A stretch of 64,000 bases of DNA from Zantedeschia hybrid cultivar (GCA_030544215.1 JARZZO010000002.1:81847150-81911149); one strand, 5' to 3'. Positions 34,091 through 47,242 are shown, counted from the stretch's first letter. A program made the numbers and translations. Notes: a model not told the origin generated them from the sequence alone.

Positions 34091-35300
34091 CCTATAGAGA
34101 AGAATGTCTGTATTCAGTGCTTGTCGAGAGGTCATTGAGAAGCCGCTCGTTAGGAAGCAGTTTGTTGCCTTTTTTGCAGAGGTGTGGGGCACAGGAGATC
34201 GGCTTACCATAGGAATCAAGGGGCTGCAGGGGACCTTAGGGTAGTTGAGAAGGTAGTAGAGCAACAAGGGGTCTTAGCTGTCAAAGTCCTACCTAGTTTG
34301 GTTGAAGTTCTGTGGTCGCCAGAAATTAGAGCAGGTAAAGGGAGCTTGGAGCAGTGTGTGGTAACATCTTTTGTCAAGTTTTCTGGGGGTTTTAGTCTCC
34401 CGAGGGCAGCAAAAAGTTGTTGTGTACAATCTTGTATGGATAGTGGCCGAAGAAGCACAGTTGTTGGATTCAAGACCTTGATACCAATTCCCTCTTGGTA
34501 AAAGCTACCTCTCACAGTTGGAAGATTCAAGCTTGCTCTAGGGGTTCGGTGGCGAGGGAGAATTTGGCAGTGTCCTTTTGTCCTTGGAAGATATAAGATG
34601 GCACTAGTCCAACTAGTGAAGGCATCAACTTTTTGTGCAGATTCAAAGGGATACCACTCCCATCTATGGAATGTATCTACCTTCCAAGGCATCATCTCTA
34701 GATCTGGTATCATAAGACAGGTGGATGCTAATGTTCTAAAGAGTGATAGTTTGGCCCTTGCACGAGTATTGGTCGGAGTTGAGCATGTGGAAGATATTAC
34801 AAAGAAGGTTAAAGTTTTGAAGGGAGGAAGACTTTTCTAGGTTCGGACAAGTGTTGAAGCTTCCGGACAGTCAAAGGCTCTCAACAAGAAGCAAGACATG
34901 GGCTGAAGTGAATACAATACGTATTGGGGAAACAATGACTCTGGTCAAAAAATAGGGGCACGAGGCACTGGAAGGCATGTCCAAGGCCTCGCAAGGTGCT
35001 TCCGGTGAACTCGCTACGTCACTAGACCTTCCAAGTCACTCAGAGAAGATGAGTCTTGAGGAGATGAAGCGTTAATTCATAGGGAGAAGGGATGATAACG
35101 GTTTCATTGTCTCAAGGCATTATGGGGGTAGAGGCGTTTTGGATGTTGCTCCAGGAGATTCGTGTGGGAGCACGGGGCTATAGATCTTCTTTGAAGATGT
35201 TGTTGTGTTCGAAGCTCGTGTGCCGAGAGATATCTCCATTAGTCCCAAGTCCATGTTCGAAGAGCTTCGGGAGAAGGAAGTAGGCAACTAGGTGTCCAAC
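34091..35300 (+). pseudogene. Decayed retroelement ORF, DUF4283/LINE ORF1-like
   Basis: Plus-strand frames, broken by stops, include a stretch at 34598-34840 with 'LWNVSTFQGI' and then 'VDANVLKSDSLALARVLV'. This resembles the VDxxTxxxxxLxFARVLV signature of DUF4283-type proteins found with plant LINEs and related elements. Further coding-like pieces lie around 34850-35280. No reverse transcriptase is seen. The family call is by motif memory only. Confidence 0.4.
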
Positions 35301-35389
35301 AGAGGAGATAAAGCCAACCTGCGATTTTAGCCTGGATCCGAGATTAAGCTGTGATCTGATTCTCCTCTCCAAAATTCAAATGTCAAAAA

Positions 35390-36720
35390 ACCCCTTTATC
35401 TTGGAGGAGATTCCTCCAAGTAAGGGGAGATAAGTTTTAATTCAAGATTCAAAACTTTAATTTTTAGTGCAAAATTTTGAATTTCAAAACTCCATGTAGC
35501 CTATAAATGCTAAGGGTGTTCTCTTTCAAAGGGAGTCCATTTTTCATTTTTTTTACTCCCTTAATTTATTTTAAAAGTTTCTCTCTCTCTCTCTCTTCTT
35601 CCCCCAATCGCACACCCACTCTCTCCCTCTTTCTCTTTCCTTCTTCCTTCTTCCTTCTTCTTCCTCTCTCTACAACACTGTGCTCTCTCTCTTTTTGCTC
35701 TACGTCTCTCTCTCTCCCCCTATCTCTCTTCCTGCCTTCTCTCTCTCTGGCTTTCTCTCTCCCTCTCTCTCTCTCTGCCTTTTTCCCTTTCTCTCTTTCC
35801 CTGCATCTCTTCTTTCTCCCTGCACGAGCGCCATGCCAAGCCGTACGCAGCACCCCACCACACGGCGGCCCCTGGGAGCTCGCACCCGCCCGGCATCGTC
35901 GTTCGCACCAGGCAAAGGCGCACCCCGCGCCATCTCCCGCCATGCAGCAGCTGACCACGTACCTCGGCTCCGCCGCTCGCCATGCGGCAAGCGCCCGTGC
36001 GCTCCCGCCCGATGCTGCCAGCTAAAGCGCCACGCGGCGCCCGCGCGCGGTTCGCTGGCTACGGGCCTCGTCGCTCGAGCCTATCCCGCCGCTCGACGCC
36101 ACCGTACAACCCCGTGCCAATGCATCGCTCTGCCATCCTGCCAGTGCACTACGCTCCCCTTCAACCTGTTGCCGCGTTGCTTCATCTGATGCGCTGCTGC
36201 TAGTGGCACCATGCGCCCTCTGAAGTCCTGAAGCCTAGCCTACTCTGCGTTATTTTGTCTCTTTATATATATATATAAGCCGATTTCTATCCATCACCTT
36301 GTAGTTCTAGATTCTCATTTCAAATTTTCAATCAAACTTTGTGTTATCGTTACAGTTTTTTTACAATGTCAATTTATTTAATGTAATGTTCCCCTTTTTC
36401 TTAATCTCTCTCCCCAGTTATAGGTATGGTTAATCTTAATTGTTTTCTAGATTTAGGTTATTTCATTAGATTTGTGTACTTTGCTAGACTTCATTAATAA
36501 GGTAGTTGTGTTTTATTGATAATTCTTAGTAGCGATTAGATGTTTTAAAAAAATGTGTAAATCTTTTAACTACTTAATTAAGTTTTCTAGTTTAATCCAC
36601 TTTTGATTCAAATCTAAGTCTCCTTTAAGATTTCAGTCAAACTTCAAAGTTTTTCAAAGCTAATAATCTATTTCTCTGTGGTATTCGACTCAGACTCACC
36701 AGTGACTACTGTTAATTTTA
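35390..36720 (+). repeat. LTR-like stretch with CT microsatellite
   Basis: 'cctataaatgc' (about 35501) is a good TATA box. It is followed by a long CT-rich run (about 35580-35830), a GC-rich segment (35830-36230), and a T-rich part ending 'tctctgtggtattcgactcagactcacc' near 36700. That arrangement is typical of a plant retrotransposon LTR plus leader. I could not find a partner LTR or a clean target duplication. Open frames here are low complexity (Ser, Leu, Pro). Confidence 0.45.
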
Positions 36721-37336
36721 TTTGAGTGAGCCGATCAATTTGAGATGGCAGCTGTGAGTTTTAACGACACACTTAGTAGCTATCACCATCCGATCTCCCA
36801 TATCAGACAACCCCTCTAGGGTTTTCACATAAGGAGATGATGATTCTGGTGGGCGTATTTTTCCCTCTCTGCCATCCTTAACTTTCTTGAAAGATGTTTC
36901 ATCCTCTTGTTGCTTTTCTGATTGCTCTAGAAGGAGAAATATCTTGGTCATAATCAGGAATGCATAATTGTTAAAAAAAAAAAAAATCCACATGAGGGGT
37001 AAAAGGAACGTAATGGCTTTGAACACTGCGAGGAAAAAAAATGAATAAGTGAGGAATAAGATGCTACCTTCAAACCCAAGGACAGAGTCACAGACGAGTG
37101 TTTGGACCACCCAAAAAGCCATGTCGTGTGAAGATAGGTAGCATCTTTCATATCATCTTTTTCAGAGCACTGGCATACAATTGATGGGACCGAAGCTCGT
37201 GTCGTTTGTTTAGCTCAGATTTAAAGCTCTCCATGTTCTTGCTGAATGCAAATCTAGCTAGCAGCCAAGCACCTAATACCTCACTTGGTGCTTTTGTTTT
37301 CTCAGTTCTGCATGAAGAACTCATCTTGGGATAGTA
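36721..37336 (-). other. 3' flank of the PPR gene
   Basis: A minus-strand frame at 36718-37122 has an acidic-basic C-terminal part ('EQSEKQQEDETSFKKVKDGR') that looks coding-like after a T-rich tract. It could be an alternative terminal exon or a relic. No domain is recognised. The rest is presumed 3' UTR and spacer. Confidence 0.35.
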
Positions 37337-40300
37337 TTACGAACAAGATAGATTGTCCTGCTCCTTTCTCTTTAATTCAATTGCTTTAACCAACAACCTA
37401 GTCCTTGGTTCTGGTATCATCCCTTTTGACCGCATCTCGGTATAATATCTTTCAGCCTCATCCAGCTTTCCTTGACTATGGAGTCCATGGATCATAATAG
37501 TGTAAGATCGCTGATCAGGGCCCAATCCATTTCTCTCCATCTCCGTCCACAGAGACCGGATGCCTGTCTGATCATCCCACCTTACATACAAGTTCAAGAT
37601 TAAGTTACATGTGTCACCATCAAGTTCACATCCATTTCTTTTCATCCTTGAAACCATTGCAGTAACTTCCTCTCGATTCTTCATTGTTTTGAAGAAGTAT
37701 GTGTAGGTCCTGGCGTCTGGTGTGTAGCCCTTCTGCTCCATCTCATCAAGAAGCTCATAGGCTTTCTCCATCCTTCTGATCTTGCAAATATGCTTGATAA
37801 GAGTATTGTAAGTTGCCACATCTGGTAAGCATCCCCGTTCATTCATGTCCTCAAAAATATCAAGAGCTTGTGGAATTTTTTTATTGAAACACAAGGCATC
37901 AATAATGCAATTACATATTGTTACATCAGGATTACAACCTTTTTCCCACATGGCAGTGAACAGCTTTACAGCAGTTGCCAATTTTCCAGCCTTTGCCAAA
38001 GAATTTATGAAAATCCCGTACGTGTATAAATCTGGTTTGCAACCAGAAGTAACTATGTCATTCCAAAATCTTTTGGCCTCACGCAAGCTTCCCAACACGC
38101 ACCAGCCATTCAGAATAATATTCCTGCTCTTTATAACGGGAGGGAACTCCAGTTGTTTATGGATAAAGAGGGACTCTGCCTCTTCAACATGTTTATATCT
38201 ACACAGCGCCATCAAAAGTTTCTGGAATGCACTCAAGTCAAGTTCAAGACCATGTTCCTTCCTCTTGTAAAATATCTCTATCGCTTCAGAGACCTTATGA
38301 GATGCTGCATATCTGTTCAACAGGATTGCAAATGTTCTCTCATTAACAATTGAACCATGGTTACTTTGGGGGATCTCATTGAACATTTGCCGCATGAGCT
38401 TAATCTGTTTCATCCTGCCAAGAATATCCAGCATTTCATTATATGTTCTAGATCCATGGGTGTATCCTTGTTGACCAGAGGCCCAGTTAAAGAAGGACAC
38501 AGCCAGTTTCCAGTCAGAGCGATGTCTCCGAAGAACTTCCAAAACTAGATCTTCGGTCATTGAGAAGCAATTTTGGCTGAGGGCTGATTCTAGATCACTA
38601 CTGTTACCATGAAACTTGAGAATCTTTTGGATCATGGCAGCGTCTTTTAAAATGAGTTCATCCTTTGGCACTGAAAGATTGAACCTTGGTCCCAACTGTC
38701 TCTCAAACTTTAAATTTGAACTAGTACAATCCAAATCTACTGTTTCTTGTGGCTCTGTACATCCGTCCACATGTAACCTTTGGTAAGGCTGATGAGTGTC
38801 CAAGTTATCCTGCAATATGGAGTCCTCCTTTCCTATCTGTGTGAGTTGATGACTAAACTCCCCCTCAGAAAAATCCAGGAAATGAGAGCTGAGAGAAGAA
38901 AAGATCCTCCGACCTGAATAACATACATCAGATAAAATAAAAGTTATCTGCAAGTACCACACCTTTTTCCAAAGAGAGCTCATTCACAAAACAAACGTAA
39001 ATATAACTGAGAATAAAAGAAAAAAAAATTGAAGACGGAAATCAATTCAGCCAAAATAATATATGAGTGTGGACATATTAAGAGCATATATGCTCTTTAA
39101 AATCAAAACCGAAAATGTGAATTTTTCACAAGACAATCAGGTCCATTTATTTTTTTTTATATTTAGGGTTTTTTGCATTCATATACTTTCAAAAATTTGA
39201 ACTTGCACTAAAATCCACCCTCCATTTTCATTTGCTCACATACCCTTCATACATGAATAGGATGCCACCTATACACTTAGCACCAACGTTCCGTCAATCC
39301 ACCTAGCTCTAATTAACAACTAACCATATTATATATGTATTGGAGCAAGGCTGACTCCTCCCAGTTGCTTTCCCATTTGCCATCACTTCCCTGCCCCCAT
39401 CATCTCTGTGGAGGCAGTAAGTGTTTCCCTGTTTTTGTTCCACAAAGCCACTCTGCTAGAGGAAGCCATCTTCCCCTTTCCCTGCCACTTTTTCCCATTT
39501 TCTCTTTCCTTCTCCTCCTCCCCTCCTTATCCTCCATCTCAGGCTGGAAACTGGCTGTTCTTTGTAAGAATCTGACGGTTCCCAATCAGAGTGGTGCCCA
39601 ACATGAGAACTGGTCATCACCAGTTCTCGCTAGGTTCCAGTTCCACAACCTTGCAACAAGTCACTTTCTCAGATAGCCAGTCAAGCACTGCTTGCAAATG
39701 GACTCGAATTAAAGAGGCTATTCATATTTGGTAACCAGAGCTCATGATGTAGTCACTTGATATACATCTTGCATGTGTTTCCGAAATTGTTAATGGACGT
39801 CAAGATCTAAGTGCACACAACATACAAATTCAAGACAAGGAGTTTGCTGAAGTGAAATTGAAAGGTACTACCCACACAAATCGGAAAAAAAAGGAGTATA
39901 CCTAAATTAGTTGAAGAGCTTCCCTGATCTGGTGCCTGCAAACTGAGAAAGATGGAAACTGTCAAACATAGTTACATGCTGTATGCTCTATAGAAAACAG
40001 CAACAAAATGATGTAGATAAACAGACAACAGACCATGCAAAAGCAGCATTGACCCTCATCACCCCAGATAAAACACTGTTTTTTATCATTACTTCAGACA
40101 AGTTGTCCTTGAGATGTCCTGTTGAGGATACCTGAAAATATTATAATGATTATAACTGAGAAATTCTTTCTACTGCATGCAAACCAACTGGAACAGGAAA
40201 GCATACAAGGGTCAAACAAAGAACCAAGGGTGAGGCACTAGAAAACAAGAATGTGATCAGCATGCATTGGAGGATATTGTCTTGGAATAATTTTCTCAAT

Positions 40301-43300
40301 TAAGCTGAAAGTTTCACCTATCATCCCAGTAAAAACACATTAAGAGTTCTTAAATCTGTAAAATGGGCTTACGTTACATCTAGTTCACGTGCCCTTAAGC
40401 TACTGTGAATCTTATGTCCACATCTAATAATCCTAGGTGGCTTGGAAGAAAATTTGGCAGTTTCAATCACTAGCGTTGGTTTTTTTTTTTAAAAAAAATC
40501 ATTCTTTCTAGCAGCTTCAAGCATTGTAATGTCTCGAGGTCAATTGGATTGATGCAAAACATTGAAATTCTTGGATTCTGAAATCACTGGTTTCAGAACA
40601 GTGGAAACAAAATTCCTGATTTTAATTTATGGCCATTTTGTGAAAAATAGAACAAGGGGTACGCCGGTAAAATAATGATCCTAATTTTTAGTGTAAGTAC
40701 TTTATGTCAGTCCAAGAAAAAAAAAAGGAATCCAGAGACCTTGGTATTTTACATTAATCCTGAGGATTCAGTAGATTTAAACAGTCTACATCAACCCAAA
40801 TGTCAATTTCTTCAAAAATAACAGTAGCAAATGCAGTATTTACAAGGTTTCCTGAAACAATCAATTTTTAACATTTCCTAGCATGTCTTTCCTACGATAA
40901 TTTGATACTCTGCGAGCTGCTACTACTGGCTGATATACCACTGATTGCAGTTGTTGTTGATGCCATCAGATGGTTGTGGTTGTGACGGACATGGCAAAGG
41001 AGAACAATGAGAATTAGTAGGTGGTTCTTAGCATAGTGCGGTGGTGGATCACAGATGGGATTTGGGTGGAGATGGGGTTGGAATGAGGGAGCAAGTGAGA
41101 AATCCGTTTCTCTCAAATCTAGAGCAAGCAACAAACATAAAGGAAGGTAAAGTTTAAAATAAGCTTCCCTTCTTTGAATAAATATTAAAAGATACTTCAA
41201 ACTTTAAGTGCTTGTTATATTTTAAACTTTAACATTCAAAATTTAATATGTGTGCAGAATACCTAAATACTACTTTTACCATTAGAAATATCAACACTTT
41301 TATTATATTTAACTCTTTATCAATAGAGGGAAAAAATATCAAATTATTTCCCACTTCTCTCTGTTCTTCAAAGACTAACAAAAATTCATAGTTTCCCACT
41401 AGACTATCAAATTACATAAAATTTGATATCTTGATTGGCAAGTATTCGCAAGTATTTATATCTGTAGTGAACAAAACAGTGATATATTGATTGGCACCAT
41501 GGACAATTTGTCCTTAGGAGTACAATAACCTAAAGAAATGAAATTTGATTGCATACCATGGATAATATGTAAAATAACCTAAATAAATGAAACTTTGGAT
41601 ACTTAGAAGTTCTTATGAAAGGGGGGCGGGTGAATGGAGTAGTGGATAGGCCCCGGCCTTTGGCAGGTTAAATGCCCAGAGGATGCAGGTTTGACTCTTT
41701 GAGCCACCCGGAGTAGTAACCCAACCTGCTGTTCCCCATCGTGTGCTGGGCGGTTTACCTAGTTTGACCTTGGGTGTCTAGCCCGGGAGATTACCTGAAC
41801 TGCGGCTCAGTGTCATTGCCTGAGAGCTGCCCCTTGGCCCCAGCCAAGATTTCCCACAAGTACTGTCTCATCTTGGTGTGTGTGTGTGTGTGTGTATTCA
41901 CCTGTAGGGACTTATCTCATTTATTCGGGTCGACTACATAAATCGTATCTTACTATTTTAATCTAATCCTATCTTACTATTTTAATCTGCTTAATTTGTG
42001 TTTGTAGCTGAACTTCGAAAGGTCATGTCCTTTCTTACTATCCCCAACCATCTTTAGGCCTTCCCCAGCCCCTCTTGCCATGATCTATTTGAATTTGATT
42101 GTACATTATAACCAGTGCTGAGCTTTAAATATGTGCCATGTCCAAACGATCCAGGCCTATTTTCCCTCATCTTTACATCAACTGGCATTACACCATAGTC
42201 TCCACATGTATCCGTCCATTCCACATGTTATCTTATTTGGTCTTTCTGCACATCCATCTCAACATGCTTATTATTGCTTATCTACGCCACAAACATTTCT
42301 CGTATGTGTTCTTTTGCCACTGCTCAACACTCATTCTCATGTGACATAACAAATCTCATAGTGATTCCATAAAATGTTCCTGTAAGGAAAGTCATGCTAA
42401 ACATATGATAGTCCCATTTGTACAAGGATTATATGAACACAGAAGTGACAATGGGGTATTCTGTGGTGGGCCTCACACCAACTACGAATACAAGCACATG
42501 GCCAACAATGAGCATCAAGGGGTCAGATTCAGATCAGTTTGCAAGAAACTGAACTCAAATCTGATGACAGTGAATAAGCACCAAGTCCAGACACAAAAAT
42601 TTAACCAGATCAGATCCAAGTAAGGATCAGAATCTAATAACTATATTCCTATTATGGATCTGAATGAGATGTGCAAGCCTCTACACATGTGTCCTAATAA
42701 ACATCTAGGGCTAAAGCTACAACAAATAAGAATGCATATCTAAGACTGTGATTATGAGATGTACAAGTTTGTCTCCTCATTATGTGTAACCCAAAGCATA
42801 TTTTCTACGTCTGAGAAACTCTAGAATAAGTATACAAATATGCATATACATACATCATCACCAACAACAAACAAATTATGATAATTAAGAAAACCTTGGT
42901 ATTCGCATAACAAACTCAACGTATCAACATATTTACAGTATTTCTATTAAAAGAAAGATCATCCACAAAATGGGTTGAGGACTTGCGACATAAAATGATA
43001 GATGTCTATGAGGTGCTTGAGTTCAGCAGTGAAACATTATATGCACTCAGACTGTCAAATAAAAGTGCCGAAAATTTCTCACCGCACTTACTACAGCATT
43101 GCCATTTCCTTGGCCGCTGAAATAATCGAATGACAATTTAGACCAAACCAGATAGTAAATCAGATAAGTATGGAAATTTCCAACAGGTACCCTGGACCAA
43201 GTTAATGAACATTGATAAACTCAAAGGAAATACAACAAGAAAAAAAACACCGCCATCACAAAATTATAAATATCACCTGTGCAAATTCACACCATCAGGT

Positions 43301-43442
43301 ATTTCTTATCTAGTTTAATGCAATCTAACGTAAGAACAACAGAAGCATAAGAAAGAAGGAATAAAAAAAGAGTGATACTAACCCCGGACAATATCCCTCT
43401 TTGGAGAGAGGACTTGGACAATTTGGAGCAAAACGCAAGCAT
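37337..43442 (-). CDS. P-class pentatricopeptide-repeat protein, probably mitochondrial
   Basis: PPR proteins bind organellar RNA through tandem helical hairpins of about 35 residues and affect its processing or translation. Rebuilt exons are 43442-43383, 39935-39902 (34 nt) and 38913-37337; all junctions are GT-AG, phases agree and the total is 556 residues. The third exon alone is open to 38983, but its first 70 bases there look like intron ending ATTCAG. Exon 1 encodes MLAFCSKLSKSSLQRGILSG, basic and Ser/Leu-rich like a mitochondrial presequence. About nine P-type repeats follow, such as 'DVATYNTLIKHICKIRRMEK' and 'DQRSYTIMIHGLHSQGKLDE', with no E or DYW tail. From memory it resembles Arabidopsis At3g15200. 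The large exon is certain; the two 5' exons are my inference. Confidence 0.85.
41630..41895 (+). mobile_element. tRNA-derived SINE in intron 1 of the PPR gene
   Basis: Same family as 31860-32117: 'ggccccggcctttggcaggttaaatgccc', a degenerate B box (GGTTTGACTCT), then 'gtagtaaccca', 'tgggcggtttacct', 'cttgggtgtctagcccggga' and 'ctgccccttggccccagcc'. It lies antisense to the PPR gene. The tail is a (TG)n run (41876-41895) instead of poly-A. Confidence 0.72.
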
Positions 43443-43790
43443 GGGCGTGCCTCTTCCTGGCACGAAAAGAGCAAAAGATGCAAACTTTCTTCCGTAACAA
43501 ACGATGGGTACGGTCCCCGACAAGAAGGCAAGTGATCACCTCCTCGCACCTTTGCAATTTCCAGCGGATGGGAAGACCCACAAAGGGTTCGAAGGCGGCG
43601 CCAGAGAGGGGCAAGCGCCGGTGGCGGTCCCTGATTTGTGGGCGTGGTCGGCTGTGGCGGTGCCCGTGGAGAGAGAGCCGGTGATGTCGTGGCAGGCGAC
43701 GACCTCTACCGCTTGCTCCACTGCTAGTGACGGCGGCGGCGGCCGGTGGTGGGGAATGTTGATATAGGGCAAAAGATGGGCCGACCACCA
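43443..43790 (-). promoter_or_regulatory. GC-rich 5' UTR and promoter region of the PPR gene
   Basis: A GC-rich island (about 43540-43750) directly upstream of the inferred start codon, in otherwise AT-rich DNA, with 'CTATATCAACATT' near 43765 on the minus strand as a possible start region. Frames of 60-137 codons on both strands here are composition-driven. No clear TATA box. Confidence 0.4.
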
Positions 43791-43993
43791 ATTACAGGCT
43801 TTCTGGGCCAGACCAACAAGAGTGTTAATGGACTCTCAACGAGCAGAGAAGTTGGCCCGTTGGAGAACGACGGACCACAGTCCGGGCCCGGGGGGGTTCG
43901 AAGATGGAACGGCTGGGGCTGCAACTCGGATGGGGTTAGGTCAGATTGAAGTCATTCCTAATCTAATTCATGTAAGAGACTCTTAAATTATAA

Positions 43994-44337
43994 GGGGTTG
44001 TTTGTTTTAGTGTAAAACTTTGTAAATCATCGGTTTCAAAATTACTGATTTTAAAATAAGTGAAAATTTCTAATTTTAGAATCAAGAAATGTTTGTTTAG
44101 TTGTTTGTAAAATAAAACAAGAAGGATGTTTCAATCTTCTTATTTTGGTTTACAATAAGATTTATAGTAGGTCTTTATTGTAAATCAAAATAAAAGAATT
44201 TAGCTGTCAAGTGGGCTGACAAAGCTTTGACATGATTTTACTTTACATTATTTTACATCATTTTAAACAACTGAAAACACTATAAAATAAAATAATTATT
44301 CTAAATTACGATATTTTATGTTAAAACAAGCAACCCT
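43994..44337. mobile_element. Tourist-like MITE (PIF/Harbinger type), TSD TAA
   Basis: It begins GGGGTTGTTTGTTTTAGTGT; the right end in reverse complement is (A)GGGTTGCTTGTTTTAACAT. Both flanks are TAA (43991-43993 and 44338-44340), the 3-bp duplication of PIF/Harbinger transposases. No coding capacity. An internal palindrome lies around 'ttggtttacaataag...ctttattgtaaatcaaa'. It sits just upstream of the PPR gene. Confidence 0.75.
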
Positions 44338-44340
44338 TAA

Positions 44341-44992
44341 GTCAACCCAATCCAACTCATGAAAGGAGTATCCAAAAAGGGGGAGCAGATGACTTTGTGG
44401 GTAGAAGTTACAGTGGAAGCTTCCTAGTTATCATTCTGTCCGTATCTTTTGAGTGCAGCTTGTGCATCAAGTATTTCCCCTATTTTTTTGTCCGGTCTTC
44501 AAACCTGATGCTTGCACACTGGCCTACATCGTCAACATCATCCTTTATTTTTTAAGTTTTTTTAGTTTATTTCTAAATTCTTTTTAAGTCATCCGATTGG
44601 AGATCGGCCTGTACGGACGTATGAGAATAGTCAGAGCCCACTTAAAATTTTTAACACCCTGCATTGACTTATGTGCAGCAGCGAGTCGGACTCTTCTATC
44701 CCAACCATCATCGAGCCCACGGTCCGTTTGGCTACCTCATCTTTTGCCATTTGAAGCGTAGAGGCCGGACGGTCCAGATCTCCACTCACGAAGAAAAATC
44801 TATACGTGTTCTAATAAATACTGTAAGTCTGTAATCGTGGTCGAAGATATCCTTCATTATGTGTGCATACACTTAGACATGTATCATGCACCGATGTACA
44901 GATACGTATACACTCACACGTGCATGCACAGGGCACACGTGCAGATAGAGTAGATACTATGGCTTGGTGACCTTAACCCATTCGGAAGCATT
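44341..44992. other. Intergenic DNA
   Basis: No feature that I can support. Confidence 0.45.
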
Positions 44993-44997
44993 GCCTA

Positions 44998-45324
44998 TGT
45001 TGGAGCGGTTATATGATAGTCTTACATCGGTTAATTTTAGTTGTGGCCAGTATTTATGATCTTAAACCCTTCAAACTCAACACTTGAGTTTTGTGATTTG
45101 TAAGGTGGTATTAGAGCAGGGGCCTGGTCCAACTTTATCTTTCCAAATTTATCATCCAATTTGCGCCACCTCATGTTATCTAATTTTTCACAGCTCATCT
45201 TAGTCGTGAGGGAGAATGCTGGAGTGGCTATATAATAGTTTTACATCGATTAATTTCAGTTGTGGCCAGTGCTTATGATCTTGAGCCCTTCAAACTCAAC
45301 ACCCGAATTTTGTGATTTGTAAGA
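44998..45324 (+). mobile_element. 327-bp TRIM retrotransposon
   Basis: Two 108-bp LTRs (44998-45105 and 45217-45324) start TG(T/C)TGGAG and share 'ttacatcg.ttaattt.agttgtggccagt' and 'cccttcaaactcaacac'. The primer-binding site TGGTATTAGAGC (45106-45117) follows the first LTR, matching the initiator-Met tRNA type TGGTATCAGAGC with one change. A purine tract 'gtgagggagaa' precedes the second LTR. Target duplication GCCTA (44993-44997) and GCCTC (45325-45329). With no coding capacity, it would need enzymes from other elements to move. Confidence 0.88.
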
Positions 45325-45329
45325 GCCTC

Positions 45330-47242
45330 CGTGAACCTCATATCTCTCATCATCTGTCGGTTAATGCATGGAGGGGAGAGGTCCCTCATATTAGAGTTTG
45401 TCTAGAAACCATTTTAACTAGAGATGCAACAGGCTACTTAATTACCACGCAGTATCAGTAGTGCTTATCTTTATTTTTATCCTTACCATTAATATCAAAA
45501 AAGGAAAAGGATAAAGTTAGATTTTTCACCCCCTTAAGGTAGCTTAAATATCTACCTAAAATGGTGCAAACTAGGAAAGAAACAAGAGGAGAAGAGTTGA
45601 AACCCATATATTCTCGTGAAAATGATATTTTTCACGTCGAATATATGCCATCAAAAAACTGCAATTATTGGTTAAAAAAACCCTTGCATTCTATAGGAAA
45701 TATTTCAGAACATGCTCTTGGATCCAATATGGTTTCTCTTCCAAAAGTCATGAAGGTGAAGGTTTTGTCTCCATTAGAAAGGTGCATGCATTTCGGTCAT
45801 CGTCACCTGTGGGAGAGATGAAAAAGGTTATTTAATAGTGAGGATAATAGTTATATTTTTATTTTATTCTTAAATAAAAAGTTTGTCTTTAATTTTATCC
45901 TTATCTTTATATACCTACATTCTTATCATTATTTTTAAAAGCTAACAGTAATATATACATAAAAGGTTGAATTATCTGACAACATATAATTTTACATATT
46001 TTTACACAATAAAATTGAATTATAAAATTTTTATTATATGCGTGAAATGCAATTATCTTAAAATAAGTATTGATAAAATTACTTTTAACTTCAAAGCTCA
46101 AACTTATCGTGTGAATGAACATATAACATAATGAAATCAAATTTACGAAAAAAATAAATTAACAAGTTCAATAACTATATGTCCAAAAAAATATAAAAGA
46201 TAAGCACTAGAAAAATATATATTAAAGTGCTTGCCTTAACTCCCCATATTTGTCAAATTTTTTAAAAGATTTTATGTTTTCATAGATATGTTATATCATA
46301 ATATGGAATATAAATATTTTTCTATAAATATATTATATTATAATATTATAATTTAAATTATAGAAGGAAGGATAATTGGGTTACGGGATAAGGAGATAAT
46401 TATTTCTTTATCTTAAATAAAAAGGATAAGAATAGTATCTTTATTATTATCCTTAAATTTATATTCTCCTGCTTCCCATAAGGTAGATATTTCAGGTAAT
46501 CTTTTTCCATTTTCATCCTTATTTGTGAGAGTTAATAATCTAGACTTCACGTTACGATGAGGACACGTCTGCTTACATATGTAAATCAAAACCATAAATA
46601 AAATTTAAGCTTCGACTCTGATTCAATTTTTACTATAAAATTTGGATTGGATGGCGATGGCAAAGGAATTTAAATACACGTTTCTGCTTTAACCAATTTA
46701 TCCGAACCCTACACATGGCGTCTTTTTAGATCTCTCCATTCTCTTGACTAATAAATTCTCAATACAGAAAGTTATTACTATTCTAAATAACTTGACCATC
46801 AACTATAACCAAAGTCGCTTGATCTACATATTATTAGAGTGAGGTTCCTATAAGTACACATTTGGATGGGACTTGGTAAGTACAAGAGGGTAGGAGTTTT
46901 TCTGGAAACTGCTTCATTGGGAATGGAAAAAGTTCTACAAAAAGACTCCTCTCTATACATTGACTGAGTACGGTCCAAATCTGCACTTAGAATATCCTTT
47001 TTTTGTTATTAAGCCCACATTAAGTTTATGTATTCTTATTAACTTTTACTAATCCTAAAGCTTTCAGATTTCAAAGCTCCTCTTTATTATAGTCTAATTT
47101 AAGATTTATACCTCGTATATTCTTAATGCAAATAGCATCATACAGCAAGAGATTTCATTATGTAAATATTTAGTCATCTCATCCATATCCAAAGTCAATC
47201 TTTTAATTATTAGTTTTTTTTACAAATATATTCTTGAAAGTG
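45330..47242. other. AT-rich intergenic DNA with a weak inverted-repeat pair
   Basis: 'ttaaatatctacct' at about 45545 and 'aggtagatatttcag' at about 46480 are inverted relative to each other and could be ends of an AT-rich DNA element of about 1 kb, but no target duplication is clear. An 86-codon plus frame at 45561 lies inside; no domain is recognised. Confidence 0.35.

Noticed and set aside
35507..36203. Frames of 96-172 codons on both strands
   Set aside because: Encoded by CT/GA low-complexity and GC-rich DNA; no domain, both strands equally open.
43378..43791. 137-codon minus-strand frame at the PPR promoter
   Set aside because: It is open because of GC-rich composition; the frame that joins the downstream PPR exons is a different one starting at 43442.
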